The notes beneath the pieces were generated by a model, which saw only the letters and a list, made by a program, of their open reading frames with translations, had not been told where the DNA came from and did not search any database. Positions 43,153 through 51,779 of a DNA stretch of 64,000 bases are shown piece after piece. Source of the DNA: Aurantiacibacter luteus (GTDB lineage Bacteria > Pseudomonadota > Alphaproteobacteria > Sphingomonadales > Sphingomonadaceae); NCBI RefSeq assembly GCF_001010945.1, contig NZ_LBHB01000001.1, forward strand, positions 496,001-560,000, read 5' to 3'. Position 1 is the first letter of the stretch. Each line of letters opens with the position of its first letter. Both the position numbers and the translations under genes were made by a program.

Positions 43153-44942
43153 GGCGCACAGGCCTGTGGCTGGGCGGCGCCGCGCTGGCGCTCACCTCCA
43201 CGCTGGCCCTGGCCGCCGGGCAGCAGGACGAGCAGGCGAGCCCCGCGCCCACTCCCGCGCCCACCGCCAGCACCGCGCCCGGCTCCTCGCCCGTGGTGCA
43301 GGACTTGCCCGACAGTTACCGCGCGCCCTCCGCGGGTGCCGCTCCCCGGGCGCGGCTGAACCTGCCGCCGGGCTTCCCCTCCATCGGCGAGATCCAGCGG
43401 ATGGAGCCCGAGGAGCTCGACGTGCTGCTCGGCCTGCGTCCCAAGTACGACATTCCCGCCGCCGCCCGCCGCGCGGTCGAACAGGTCGGCGTGCTGTCGC
43501 AGGCCGAGGGCGGTTTCGCCGTCGGCTCGCTCGCCCGCCAGCCTGCCGGCCTGGTGCGCGCCGCGCTTGCCGCCAGCGACGGTCCGCTGGTCTCGCGCTG
43601 GGGGCATATCCTGCTGCGCCGCGCGCTCGCCAGCAGGCTCGACGCGCCCGCCGGGATGAGCCCGGTCGAATTCGCGGCGCTGCGTGCCCGCGCGCTGAAC
43701 GGCATGGGGGAGGCCGCGGTCGCCCGCGCGCTGGTGCAGGACATCGACGGATCGAACTATGATCGCGCGCTGACCGATGCGGCTTTCCAGGCCTATCTCG
43801 GCACGGGCGACATCCTCGGCATGTGCCCGGTCGCGCGGTTGCAGGGCGACGTGCGCGAGGATGGCGGCTGGCAGCTGCTGAAGGCCATTTGCACCGCCTA
43901 TGCCGGGGAAACGCGCAGCGCCGAACGCTCGCTCGACCGGGCGCTGGGCACCGGCGCCGCGCCGGAGATCGACGTGCGACTGGCCCAGCGTTACGCCGGT
44001 GCGGCCGGCGAGGGCGGGCGCGCCGTGAATATCGAGTGGCCCAGCGGGGAGGAGATGACGCCGTGGCGCTTCGCGCTCGCGCGCGCGCTCGGGGTGGAAA
44101 TGCCTGAAGGCTTTACCGCCGAAGGGCGCAACCGCCTTGCCGATCCGCTGATCCCGGCGAGCCCGCTGACCGACCGCATCGCCGCCTCGGACGAGGCCGG
44201 TGCCAGCGGCCTGCTGTCGTCCTCGGCGATGGTCGATCTCTACTCCCAGCTCTACGCCAGCGACCGCTACGAGGAGAGCGAAAAGGCCGACGCGGTGCTG
44301 CTGCGCGATGCCTATGTCGCCAATACCGCAGCGCAGCGATTGGCTGCCATGAAGAGCCTTTGGGGCGAGGGCGGCGACTATGGCCGCACCGTCCTCACCG
44401 CCTATGCCGCGGCGCGCCTGCCGGTGAGCGACGCGATGCAGGCCGATGCCGGGCAGCTCATCGCCTCGATGCTGGCCGCCGGGCTCGATGCCAATGCCCT
44501 GCGCTGGGGCGACACGGTGGACGCGGGAAGCCTCGGCTGGGCCCTGCTCGCGCTGGCACAGCCGCAGCGCGACGGGACGGTCAGCACCGGCGCGGTGGAC
44601 GACTTCATCGATGCAGACGCCAGCGCCGACAAGCGCAAGGGCGCCTTCCTCGTCGCGGGGCTCGCCGGGCTCGGCCGGCTCGATGAGGGCGATCTGGCGA
44701 GCTACGGCGAGGATTACGGCATCGACTTTACCCGTGCCAGCGCGTGGAGCCGCAAGATCGACCGCGCGGCGCAGGTGCGCAACCCGGCGCTCGTCGCGCT
44801 GCTGGCAGGGCTGGGGATGCAGGGCGAAAGCTGGGAGCGGATGACGCCGCGCCAGCTCTATCACATCGTCGCCGCGCTCAATCGCGTCGGCCTCGGCGCG
44901 GAAGCCCGGATGATCGCCGCGGAGGCGGTGGCGCGGGGCTAG
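43149..44942 (+). CDS. Large exported alpha-helical protein, unknown function
   Basis: A 597-residue protein with a signal peptide (GLWLGGAALALTSTLALAAG), a Pro/Ala/Thr linker of about 40 residues, then a long series of alanine-rich helices with a repeat-like feel (for example GEAAVARALVQDI; RSAERSLDRAL). That suggests a TPR- or Sel1-like superhelix in the periplasm, but no repeat consensus is clear. The GTG start overlaps the small membrane gene by 4 bp; the xerD-like TTG start follows the stop by 2 bp. It probably forms an operon with both and with accA. Confidence 0.75.
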   Translation: MRRTGLWLGGAALALTSTLALAAGQQDEQASPAPTPAPTASTAPGSSPVVQDLPDSYRAPSAGAAPRARLNLPPGFPSIGEIQRMEPEELDVLLGLRPKYDIPAAARRAVEQVGVLSQAEGGFAVGSLARQPAGLVRAALAASDGPLVSRWGHILLRRALASRLDAPAGMSPVEFAALRARALNGMGEAAVARALVQDIDGSNYDRALTDAAFQAYLGTGDILGMCPVARLQGDVREDGGWQLLKAICTAYAGETRSAERSLDRALGTGAAPEIDVRLAQRYAGAAGEGGRAVNIEWPSGEEMTPWRFALARALGVEMPEGFTAEGRNRLADPLIPASPLTDRIAASDEAGASGLLSSSAMVDLYSQLYASDRYEESEKADAVLLRDAYVANTAAQRLAAMKSLWGEGGDYGRTVLTAYAAARLPVSDAMQADAGQLIASMLAAGLDANALRWGDTVDAGSLGWALLALAQPQRDGTVSTGAVDDFIDADASADKRKGAFLVAGLAGLGRLDEGDLASYGEDYGIDFTRASAWSRKIDRAAQVRNPALVALLAGLGMQGESWERMTPRQLYHIVAALNRVGLGAEARMIAAEAVARG

Positions 44943-44944
44943 CC

Positions 44945-45823
44945 TTGAGCGCCGCGATCGACGCCTTTCTCGCCATGCTCGCCGCCGAGCGCGGGGCGGC
45001 GGCGAACACGCTTTCCGCCTATCGCCGCGACCTCGAAGGCGCGGAGGAGGTCGCCGGTGACCTGCTTGCTGCGAGCCGCGACGAATTGGCGCGCCTGACG
45101 GGTGCCTGGGCGCACCTCGCCCCGGCGAGCGTGGCGCGCAAGGTTTCCGCGCTTCGCCAGTTCTACGGTTTCTGCATCGACGATGGCCTTCGCGACGACG
45201 ACCCTTCGACCGTCCTCCCGCGACCGCAGGCCCGCCGCCCCCTGCCGCGGATCCTGGGTCACGAGGAGGTTGAACGCCTGCTGCGCACGGCGGAAGACGA
45301 GGCGGCGGGAGAGCGTGCCGCGGAGGTGCGGATGCTGGCTCTGCTCGAACTGCTCTACGGCTCGGGCCTGCGCGCGAGCGAGCTGGTGTCGATGCCGGTC
45401 GGCGCCGTGCCGCGCGACGCGCCTTTCCTAACCGTCACCGGCAAGGGCGGCCAGCAACGCATGGTGCCGGTCTCACGCCGGGCGCAGGCGGCGCTGTCGC
45501 GCTGGATGGCCGTGCGCCCCGGCGGTTCGGACTGCCTTTTCCCTTCGCGCACCGGCCATATCTCGCGCGTTCGGCTGTTCCAACTGGTGCGCGCGCTGGC
45601 GGCGCGTGCCGGGATCGATCCGGCCAAGGTCAGCCCCCACGTGCTGCGCCATGCCTTTGCCACGCACCTGCTGGAGGGCGGGGCGGACCTTCGCGTGTTG
45701 CAGACGCTGCTCGGCCACGCCGACATCGCCACCACGCAGATATATACCCACGTTGATGCCGCGCGGCTGGTGGCGCTGGTGAACGAGCGGCATCCTCTTG
45801 CTAGCCGCGCACGGGGCAGCTAG
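44945..45823 (+). CDS. xerD: Tyrosine recombinase XerD-like
   Basis: A 292-residue site-specific recombinase resolving chromosome dimers. The N-terminal SAM-like core-binding domain ends near residue 100. Catalytic residues are visible: R in YGSGLRASEL, K in TGKGGQQR, HxxR in HVLRHAFATHLL, H in LLGHADIATTQ and the tyrosine in IYTHVD. The TTG start at 44945 lies 2 bp after the previous stop; no ATG is near. Both XerC and XerD are possible; the accA neighbour is usual for XerD in sphingomonads, which is a contextual judgement. Confidence 0.9.
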   Translation: MSAAIDAFLAMLAAERGAAANTLSAYRRDLEGAEEVAGDLLAASRDELARLTGAWAHLAPASVARKVSALRQFYGFCIDDGLRDDDPSTVLPRPQARRPLPRILGHEEVERLLRTAEDEAAGERAAEVRMLALLELLYGSGLRASELVSMPVGAVPRDAPFLTVTGKGGQQRMVPVSRRAQAALSRWMAVRPGGSDCLFPSRTGHISRVRLFQLVRALAARAGIDPAKVSPHVLRHAFATHLLEGGADLRVLQTLLGHADIATTQIYTHVDAARLVALVNERHPLASRARGS

Positions 45824-45832
45824 CGCGGCGCC

Positions 45833-46786
45833 ATGATTTCCTTCCTCGAATTCGAGAAACCCGTCGCCGAGTTGGAGCAGCGCATCGCAGACCTGCGCGC
45901 CGCCGCCGGAGAGGACGGGCTGGCCGACATCTCCAGGGAGCTCGAACGGCTCGAACAGAAGAGCGCGAAGCTGCTGGAGACGACCTATTCGGGCCTGACC
46001 CCGTGGCAGAAGACGCAGGTGGCGCGCCATCCGGGCCGTCCGCATTTCCGCGACTATGTGGCGCAAGGGTTCGAGCATTTCATGCCGCTTGGCGGCGATC
46101 GCCTCTACGGCGACGACCAGGCGATCATGGGCGGTCTTGCCACCATGCAGGGCCGCAAGGTGGTGCTGATCGGGCACGAGAAGGGCCACGATACCGAGAG
46201 CCGCATCAAGCACAATTTCGGCATGGGCAAGCCCGAAGGCTATCGCAAGGCGATCCGCCTGATGGAACTGGCCGACCGCTTCGGCCTGCCGGTGGTGACG
46301 CTGGTGGATACCTCCGGCGCCTTCCCCGGCATCGAGGCGGAGGAGCGCGGACAGGCCGAGGCCATCGCCCGCAGCACCGAGGCGTGCCTGGCACTGGGCG
46401 TGCCGATGGTCGCTGCCATCGTGGGCGAGGGCGGTTCGGGCGGCGCGGTCGCGCTGGCGAGCGCCGAGCGCGTGCTGATGTTCGAGCACGCGGTCTATTC
46501 GGTGATCTCGCCCGAAGGCTGCGCCTCGATTCTCTGGCGCACGGCGGAAAAGGCCCCGCAGGCGGCAGAGGCGATGAAGCTGACGGCACAGAACCTTCTG
46601 CAACTCAAGGTGATCGACCGCATCGTGAAGGAGCCGCTCGGCGGTGCCCAGCGCGATCCGGGCGCGGCCATCGCGGCGCTGGTCGAGGCCATCGGCGAGG
46701 AGCTGGACACTCTGGCCGGTTTCTCGCCCGACGAACTCCGCCGCCAGCGCGAGGAACGCTTCCTTGCCATCGGCCACGATCTCTGA
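45833..46786 (+). CDS. accA: Acetyl-CoA carboxylase carboxyltransferase, alpha subunit
   Basis: A 317-residue subunit that with AccD transfers carboxyl from biotin to acetyl-CoA. Recognised by the coiled N-terminus, HPGRPHFRDYV, the ATMQGRKVVLIGHEKGHDT segment, GKPEGYRKAIRLM, LVDTSGAFPGIEAEERGQAEAIA and GEGGSGGAVAL. Length is as in E. coli (319). It follows xerD by 9 bp. A GC hairpin 55 bp after the stop may end the operon. Confidence 0.97.
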   Translation: MISFLEFEKPVAELEQRIADLRAAAGEDGLADISRELERLEQKSAKLLETTYSGLTPWQKTQVARHPGRPHFRDYVAQGFEHFMPLGGDRLYGDDQAIMGGLATMQGRKVVLIGHEKGHDTESRIKHNFGMGKPEGYRKAIRLMELADRFGLPVVTLVDTSGAFPGIEAEERGQAEAIARSTEACLALGVPMVAAIVGEGGSGGAVALASAERVLMFEHAVYSVISPEGCASILWRTAEKAPQAAEAMKLTAQNLLQLKVIDRIVKEPLGGAQRDPGAAIAALVEAIGEELDTLAGFSPDELRRQREERFLAIGHDL

Positions 46787-46841
46787 CCGGGCCCTTGCGC
46801 CGGGAACATCGGGGCGGGGCGTAGGTTCTCGAAATCATTGA

Positions 46842-46862
46842 CCGGGCGGCCGTTCCGCCCGG
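46842..46862 (+). terminator. GC hairpin after accA
   Basis: CCGGGCGG (46842-46849) pairs with CCGCCCGG (46855-46862) around CCGTT. No T run follows, and the M48 gene starts 25 bp later, so its role as terminator is uncertain. Confidence 0.35.
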
Positions 46863-46887
46863 CACCGTTTCGAGGAGCCAAGGCACC

Positions 46888-48384
46888 ATGTCGCACCCGT
46901 CGCACCCGCTAATTCGCAAGTTCAAGACCCTCGCGCTGATCGGCGCGGGCTCGCTGACGATGGCCGCCTGCGCCACCGTGCCGGGCGCCAACGTGCCCGC
47001 CGGCTCCCCCATCACCCAGGCCGAGGCGCAGCAGGGCGCGCAGTATCACGAGCAGTTCGTGGCCGAGTTCGGCGGCGAGATGACCGGTCCGCAGGCCCAG
47101 TACGTGCAGCAGGTCGGCCAGAACATCGCCGTCCAGTCCGGCCTCGCCAGCACCCCCGGTGCCTTCGACGTGACGCTGCTGAATTCCAGCGTGAACAACG
47201 CCTTCGCCGTGCCCGGCGGCTACGTCTACGCCACGCGCCAGCTGGTGAACCTGATGAACAACGAGGCGGAACTGGCCGCCGTGCTCGGCCACGAGGTCGG
47301 CCACGTCGCGGCGCGCCACTCGGCCCGGCGTCAGGCTGCGGCGCAGCGCAACCAGCTGGGCGGCGTGGGCCTTGCCATCCTCTCCAGCATCCTGCTCGGC
47401 GGCAACAATCCGCTGGGCCAGCAGCTGTCGCAGGCCGCCCTTCAGGGCTCGCAGCTGCTCACGCTCAGCTATTCGCGCAACCAGGAGCTGGAGGCGGACC
47501 AGCTCGGCATCCGCTACCTGAATTCCGCGGGCTACGATCCGCACGCCATGGGAACGCTGCTGCAGAGCCTCGCCATGCAGAACCAGCTCGATGCGCAGCT
47601 GCAGGGCCGCGACAACGCGACGATCCCCGAGTGGGCGAGCACGCACCCCGATCCTGCAAGCCGCGTGCAGAACGCCATGCAGATGGCGGGCAACGCGACG
47701 GGCGTGACCAACCGCGACACCTTCCTCAGCCGCATCGACGGCATGATCTACGGCGACGATCCGCAGCAGGGCGTGATCGAGGGCCGCCAGTTCATCCACC
47801 CGACGCTGCGCCTGAGCTTCACCGCGCCGCAGGGCTATTACATGATCAACGGCACGCGTGCCGTGAGCGTGAACGGCGACGGCGGCCGCGCGCAGCTGAC
47901 GACCGCGCAGTATACCGGCAACCTCGACAGCTACGTCCGCTCGGTCTTCGCCGCGCTCGGCGGGCAGCAGGCGCAGATCGTGCCTTCCGCCATCCAGACC
48001 ACGAACGTCAACGGCATCCCTGCCGCCTACGGCACCGCCCGCGTCAACAATGGGCAGCAGCAGGTCGACGTAACGGTATTCGCCTACGACTTCGGTGGCG
48101 GCCAGGCCTACCACTTCCAGTCGATCACCCCGGCGGGCCAGGCGGGCGTTTTCAACTCGCTCTACCAGTCGATGCGGAGAATCAGCGCGCAGGAAGCAGG
48201 CAACGTCGTGCCGCGCCGGATCGACATCGTGCAGGCGGGCGGCGGCGATTCGGTCGCCACGCTCTCGCGCCGCATGGCCTATACCGACGCGCAGGAAGCC
48301 CGCTTCCGCGTGCTGAACGGCTTGACCGGCAACCAGCAGGTCGTGCCGGGCCAGCGCTACAAGATCGTCGTCCGGTCCAACTGA
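46888..48384 (+). CDS. M48-family zinc metalloprotease, lipoprotein
   Basis: A 498-residue protein with a lipoprotein-type signal (LTMAACAT, cysteine 28). The zinc site is HEVGH at 135-139 with the third ligand in NQELEADQLGIRYL, and WASTHPDPASRV completes the M48 pattern found in BepA/LoiP-type proteases that maintain the outer membrane. The C-terminal 100 residues look like a small beta domain ending with a LysM-like stretch (SVATLSRRMAYTDAQE; VPGQRYKIV). It is expected in the periplasm. A bidirectional terminator follows. Confidence 0.9.
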   Translation: MSHPSHPLIRKFKTLALIGAGSLTMAACATVPGANVPAGSPITQAEAQQGAQYHEQFVAEFGGEMTGPQAQYVQQVGQNIAVQSGLASTPGAFDVTLLNSSVNNAFAVPGGYVYATRQLVNLMNNEAELAAVLGHEVGHVAARHSARRQAAAQRNQLGGVGLAILSSILLGGNNPLGQQLSQAALQGSQLLTLSYSRNQELEADQLGIRYLNSAGYDPHAMGTLLQSLAMQNQLDAQLQGRDNATIPEWASTHPDPASRVQNAMQMAGNATGVTNRDTFLSRIDGMIYGDDPQQGVIEGRQFIHPTLRLSFTAPQGYYMINGTRAVSVNGDGGRAQLTTAQYTGNLDSYVRSVFAALGGQQAQIVPSAIQTTNVNGIPAAYGTARVNNGQQQVDVTVFAYDFGGGQAYHFQSITPAGQAGVFNSLYQSMRRISAQEAGNVVPRRIDIVQAGGGDSVATLSRRMAYTDAQEARFRVLNGLTGNQQVVPGQRYKIVVRSN

Positions 48385-48435
48385 CCGAGAGGAAAGGGGG
48401 AGGGCGCGCGTGCCCCTCCCGGCTTTCCCGGACGC

Positions 48436-48478
48436 CAAAAAAAAAGGGCGGCAGGTTTCCCTGCCGCCCCTCTTTTTG
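48436..48478. terminator. Bidirectional intrinsic terminator
   Basis: GGGCGGCAGG (48446-48455) pairs perfectly with CCTGCCGCCC (48460-48469) around TTTC. A run of nine A precedes it and CTCTTTTT follows, so it can stop the M48 transcript from the left and the Flp pilin transcript from the right. Confidence 0.9.
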
Positions 48479-48496
48479 GCGTTATGCCGTCAGCGA

Positions 48497-48679
48497 TTAG
48501 GCGTTGGCCGTGTTCGCTTCGGTCAGCTCGGTGCTGACGTTGTTGAAGGTCGTGCTCAGCTCTTCGCCGAGGCTCTGCATCGCCGTGATGGCGGCGACGG
48601 CGATGAGGGCGGCAATAAGGCCGTACTCGATGGCGGTGGCACCCTGTTCGTCGCGGACGAGGTTCTTGAAGAAGGTCAT
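48497..48679 (-). CDS. Flp/Fap-type class III pilin
   Basis: A 60-residue pilin precursor. Leader MTFFKNLVRDEQG precedes the conserved cleavage and assembly segment GATAIEYGLIAALIAVAA (cut after glycine 13 by a TadV-type peptidase), followed by a short polar tail. AGGAGA lies upstream of the ATG. No tad secretion genes are nearby; they must lie elsewhere if the pilin is used. A second, different pilin gene lies 94 bp upstream on the same strand. Confidence 0.93.
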   Translation of the reverse strand: MTFFKNLVRDEQGATAIEYGLIAALIAVAAITAMQSLGEELSTTFNNVSTELTEANTANA

Positions 48680-48773
48680 GTAGTGTCTCCTGGTCTCTGG
48701 TCTTCGTTACCCGGCTCTTCCGTAATGCCGGTCGAGCTATTCTCCCGACTAAGGGAAAATTCTTGAAAAATTC

Positions 48774-48965
48774 CTAATCGAGTTTGTCGTTCGAGGCGTT
48801 GACCTTGGTCTCGATCCCGTTCCACATATCGATCGTTGAATTGGCGAGGCCCTGCAGCGAGGTGATCATGGCGATGACGATCAGCGCGACGATCAGCCCG
48901 TATTCCACCGCGGTGGCACCGCGAGTGTCTTCGAGAATTCGCCGGAAGAAAGTCTTGGCCACCAC
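48774..48965 (-). CDS. Flp/Fap-type class III pilin, second copy
   Basis: A 63-residue pilin precursor with GATAVEYGLIVALIVIAM as the processing and assembly segment and the longer polar end IETKVNASNDKLD. It differs enough from its neighbour (about half identical) to be an old duplicate. The start is GTG at 48965 (or 48962) with CAGGAA upstream. The A+T-rich 94-bp gap to the first pilin may hold a separate promoter. Confidence 0.88.
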   Translation of the reverse strand: MVAKTFFRRILEDTRGATAVEYGLIVALIVIAMITSLQGLANSTIDMWNGIETKVNASNDKLD

Positions 48966-49043
48966 GCGGTCGGTTCCTGGTCAGTTCGATACCGGGGAAT
49001 TACGCAATCAGGTGCTAACAAGAGGTTGAGCACGTAGGTTAAG

Positions 49044-49454
49044 GTGCAAAAAAATCCGACATTCCTGACCGTGGTGGCGCTTGCCCTGGTCGATGCGCAG
49101 GGCCGCCTGCTGATGCAGCAACGGCTGCCGGGCAAGCATCACGGCGGCCTTTGGGAATTTCCCGGTGGCCAGGTCGAAAACGGCGAGATTCCGCGCGATG
49201 CGCTGGTGCGCGAGATCGCAGAGGAGCTCGGCATCATGGTTGATCCGCAGGCGCTGCAACCGGCGGGGTTTGCCGAGCAGCACGGGCCAATCCCTATTGT
49301 CCTGCTTCTTTACACCAGCCGCCAGCCCGGCCTCAGTCCGCGCGGCATGGACGGCCAGGCGTGGCGCTGGCTCACGCCGGAGGAAGCTGCCGCCCTGCCG
49401 CTCGCGCCGATGGACCGGGCGCTGCTTGACGCATTGCGAAACAATCGATCGTAA
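49044..49454 (+). CDS. mutT: MutT-type NUDIX hydrolase (8-oxo-dGTP diphosphatase)
   Basis: A 136-residue protein with a complete NUDIX box, from GGQVENGEIPRDALVREIAE to EELGI, and the MutT-like start VVALALVDAQGRLLMQQR and PGKHHGGLWEFPGG. It would remove oxidised dGTP from the nucleotide pool. The GTG start at 49044 follows AAGG directly upstream; no ATG is near. Its stop lies 49 bp before tRNA-Arg. Confidence 0.93.
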   Translation: MQKNPTFLTVVALALVDAQGRLLMQQRLPGKHHGGLWEFPGGQVENGEIPRDALVREIAEELGIMVDPQALQPAGFAEQHGPIPIVLLLYTSRQPGLSPRGMDGQAWRWLTPEEAAALPLAPMDRALLDALRNNRS

Positions 49455-49502
49455 GGGCCTTGCCAAGCCGCGACGACCCCCGTATGCGCCCGCTCATCAA
49501 GC

Positions 49503-49579
49503 GCGCCCGTAGCTCAGCTGGATAGAGTACTCGGCTACGAACCGAGCGGTCGGAGGTTCGAATCCTTCCGGGCGCGCCA
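49503..49579 (+). tRNA. tRNA-Arg (ACG)
   Basis: A 77-nt cloverleaf with encoded CCA. Acceptor GCGCCCG (49503-49509) pairs with CGGGCGC (49569-49575); the anticodon stem CTCGG/CCGAG encloses CTACGAA with anticodon ACG at 49537-49539 (A34 becomes inosine to read CGN); the T loop TTCGAAT is normal. Confidence 0.97.
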
Positions 49580-49585
49580 TAAAAA

Positions 49586-49619
49586 GGGACTGGCCCCGGA
49601 AGGGGTCGGTCCCTTTTTT
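49586..49619 (+). terminator. Intrinsic terminator after tRNA-Arg
   Basis: GGGACTGGCCCC pairs with GGGGTCGGTCCC (two G-U pairs) around GGAA and is followed by TTTTTT, seven bases after the tRNA 3' end. Confidence 0.92.
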
Positions 49620-49719
49620 GCATCGGCGATACCGGCCGTGGCCCGGGAACCCGTTCGCCATCGGAACCGGCGTGAAGCCCACCCATTGTAGGGCACACGA
49701 CCGCTCAGGAGCCCATCCC

Positions 49720-50205
49720 ATGTCCGAAGACATTTTTGCCCGCCTCAAGGAAGATCACGACCTGCACCGCGAGATGCTCGACAAGATGGCCCGGACCAGC
49801 GGCGAGAGCGAGGAGCGCAAGCAGTTGCTCGAAGACTTCACCAAAGAGGTGAAGGGCCACGCCAGCGCCGAGGAACAGGCGCTCTATTCCACGATGATGC
49901 GCAAGCCGCCGACCACCGACGAAACGCGCCACTCGGTGGCCGAACACCACGAAATCGAGGAAATGCTCAACGATCTGGCAGCAACCGAGATGTCGTCGTC
50001 GGCATGGCTGACCAAGTTCAAGAAGCTCGACCACGATTATCGCCATCACATCGATGAGGAGGAGGAAGAGCACTTCCCCGACTTCGAAAAGCACCTGACC
50101 GACGAGGATCGCGAGCATATGCGCAAGGTCTTCGAGCGCCGGAAGGCCGAAGAAAAGGCGAGCGCCGAGGTCACTCCGGAGAAGATGGAAGACGCCAAGG
50201 CATAG
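49720..50205 (+). CDS. Hemerythrin HHE-domain protein
   Basis: A 161-residue acidic, helical protein with the diiron ligands of hemerythrin-like proteins: EDHDLHREM, GHASAEEQALY, EHHEIEEML and HHIDEEEEEHFP. It may bind O2 or NO or serve in iron or redox stress; no partner domain indicates which. ATG at 49720 follows CAGGAG; the earlier frame from 49618 begins inside the tRNA terminator and is rejected. A charged tail (AEEKASAEVTPEK) ends the protein. The phospholipase D gene follows after 23 bp. Confidence 0.88.
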   Translation: MSEDIFARLKEDHDLHREMLDKMARTSGESEERKQLLEDFTKEVKGHASAEEQALYSTMMRKPPTTDETRHSVAEHHEIEEMLNDLAATEMSSSAWLTKFKKLDHDYRHHIDEEEEEHFPDFEKHLTDEDREHMRKVFERRKAEEKASAEVTPEKMEDAKA

Positions 50206-50228
50206 GCGGCGTTCGACGGGAGGCACAT

Positions 50229-51779
50229 TTGGCATTCGAATACGATGTCGAGGGATTCGACGATGCATCCACCGATCCCGCGGTCTGGCGTTATGCCCGG
50301 GCCAGCCGCGTGCGCGTGGTCATCGACGGTGAGGACTATTTCGACCTGATCCAGCAGGCCATGCTGAAGGCGCAGAAGCGCATCATGCTGATCGGCTGGG
50401 ATTTCGACACCCGCATTCATCTCAGCCGTGGTCGCCGCTGGTGGCAGAAGGGCTGGAAGCGCGAATACCCGGTACGGCTCGGCAGCTTCATCCTGTGGCT
50501 GGCCCGCCATCGCCCCGGCCTGGAGATTCGCATCCTCAAGTGGCACGTGGGCATGATGCAGTTCGCCTTTCGCGGGGCCATGCTGCTCGACCTCTATCGC
50601 TGGTGGCGCGCCGACGGGATCGACTTCAAGTTCGACACCAAGCACCCGGTCGGCTGCTCGCATCACCAGAAGATCGTCGTCATCGACAACGGGTTTGCCG
50701 TGTGCGGCGGCATCGACCTCACCGCCGCGCGCTGGGACACGCGCGAGCACAAGGAACACGACAAGCGTCGCCGTCGGCCCAACGGCAAGGCATACAAGCC
50801 CTGGCACGACGTCACAATGATGCTGGAAGGGGACGTGGCGGGCGAGCTGGAGGCGCTCGGCCGCGCGCGGTGGTCGCGCGCCGGTGGCCCACCGCTCGAT
50901 GTGCCAGACACTGGCAGTGAAAGCGCCTGGCCCGACAATCTCGAGGCGCATTTCGAGGACGTGGAGATCGGCATCGCCCGCACTCGCGCCGAATACGACG
51001 GCTGCCCTGCGGTGGACGAGATCGAGCAGCTGTTCGTCCGCCAGATCGCCTCTGCGCGCAACTTCATCTACGCCGAGAACCAGTACCTCACCAGCAGGGT
51101 GATCTGCGAGGCCATCGCCAAGCGGCTGGCCGAGCCCGATCCGCCCGAGATCGTGATCGTCATGCCGGAAATGGCGGAAGGATGGCTGGAGGAGCAGGCG
51201 ATGTCGCCCGCGCGCGCCGAGCTTATCCAGTCATTGCAGGAGCTCGACAAGGATGACTGCTTCCACATCTACGTGCCCTATTCGGGCGAGCAGAACATCT
51301 ACGTCCACGCCAAGCTGACGATCATCGACGATCGTATCCTGCGCATCGGCTCGGCCAACATGAACAACCGCTCGCTCGGCCTCGACAGCGAATGCGACGT
51401 GTTCATCGACTGCGAGCGGCCCGGCAACGAAAAGGCCTGCGAAACGATCCACAAGCTGCGCCTGTCCCTGCTGGCCGAGCATCTGGGCATCCGCGAGGAG
51501 AATGCGGGCGAGGCGCTGGAGCGGCACGGCGGATCGATGGCCGCGCTGATCGCCGCCGCCGGTGACCGCGCGCACAGGCACCTGCGCCCTTTCAACCCGG
51601 AATTGCCCGACGGCCTTTTGGCGGATATGGCGCAGCGCCAGACGCTCGATCCGGAAAGCCCGGATGAAATGTTCACACTGCACGATGAGCGGCGCGGATT
51701 GTTCCGTCGCGGATCGCTGCTGTCGCGGGCAAGGGCGCGGTTGAAACGCAAGCAGAAGCGCAAGGACGGCGATGAGTAG
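50229..51779 (+). CDS. Phospholipase D-family protein (cardiolipin-synthase-like)
   Basis: A 516-residue protein with two HKD motifs: SHHQKIVVIDNGFAVCGGID (about residue 140) and VHAKLTIIDDRILRIGSANM (about 360). The pattern is that of bacterial PLDs acting on phospholipid headgroups. The basic C-terminus (ARLKRKQKRKDGDE) may dock at membranes. The start is TTG at 50229 preceded by GGGAGG, a strong site that decides it. The end overlaps folE by 8 bp. Confidence 0.9.
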   Translation: MAFEYDVEGFDDASTDPAVWRYARASRVRVVIDGEDYFDLIQQAMLKAQKRIMLIGWDFDTRIHLSRGRRWWQKGWKREYPVRLGSFILWLARHRPGLEIRILKWHVGMMQFAFRGAMLLDLYRWWRADGIDFKFDTKHPVGCSHHQKIVVIDNGFAVCGGIDLTAARWDTREHKEHDKRRRRPNGKAYKPWHDVTMMLEGDVAGELEALGRARWSRAGGPPLDVPDTGSESAWPDNLEAHFEDVEIGIARTRAEYDGCPAVDEIEQLFVRQIASARNFIYAENQYLTSRVICEAIAKRLAEPDPPEIVIVMPEMAEGWLEEQAMSPARAELIQSLQELDKDDCFHIYVPYSGEQNIYVHAKLTIIDDRILRIGSANMNNRSLGLDSECDVFIDCERPGNEKACETIHKLRLSLLAEHLGIREENAGEALERHGGSMAALIAAAGDRAHRHLRPFNPELPDGLLADMAQRQTLDPESPDEMFTLHDERRGLFRRGSLLSRARARLKRKQKRKDGDE

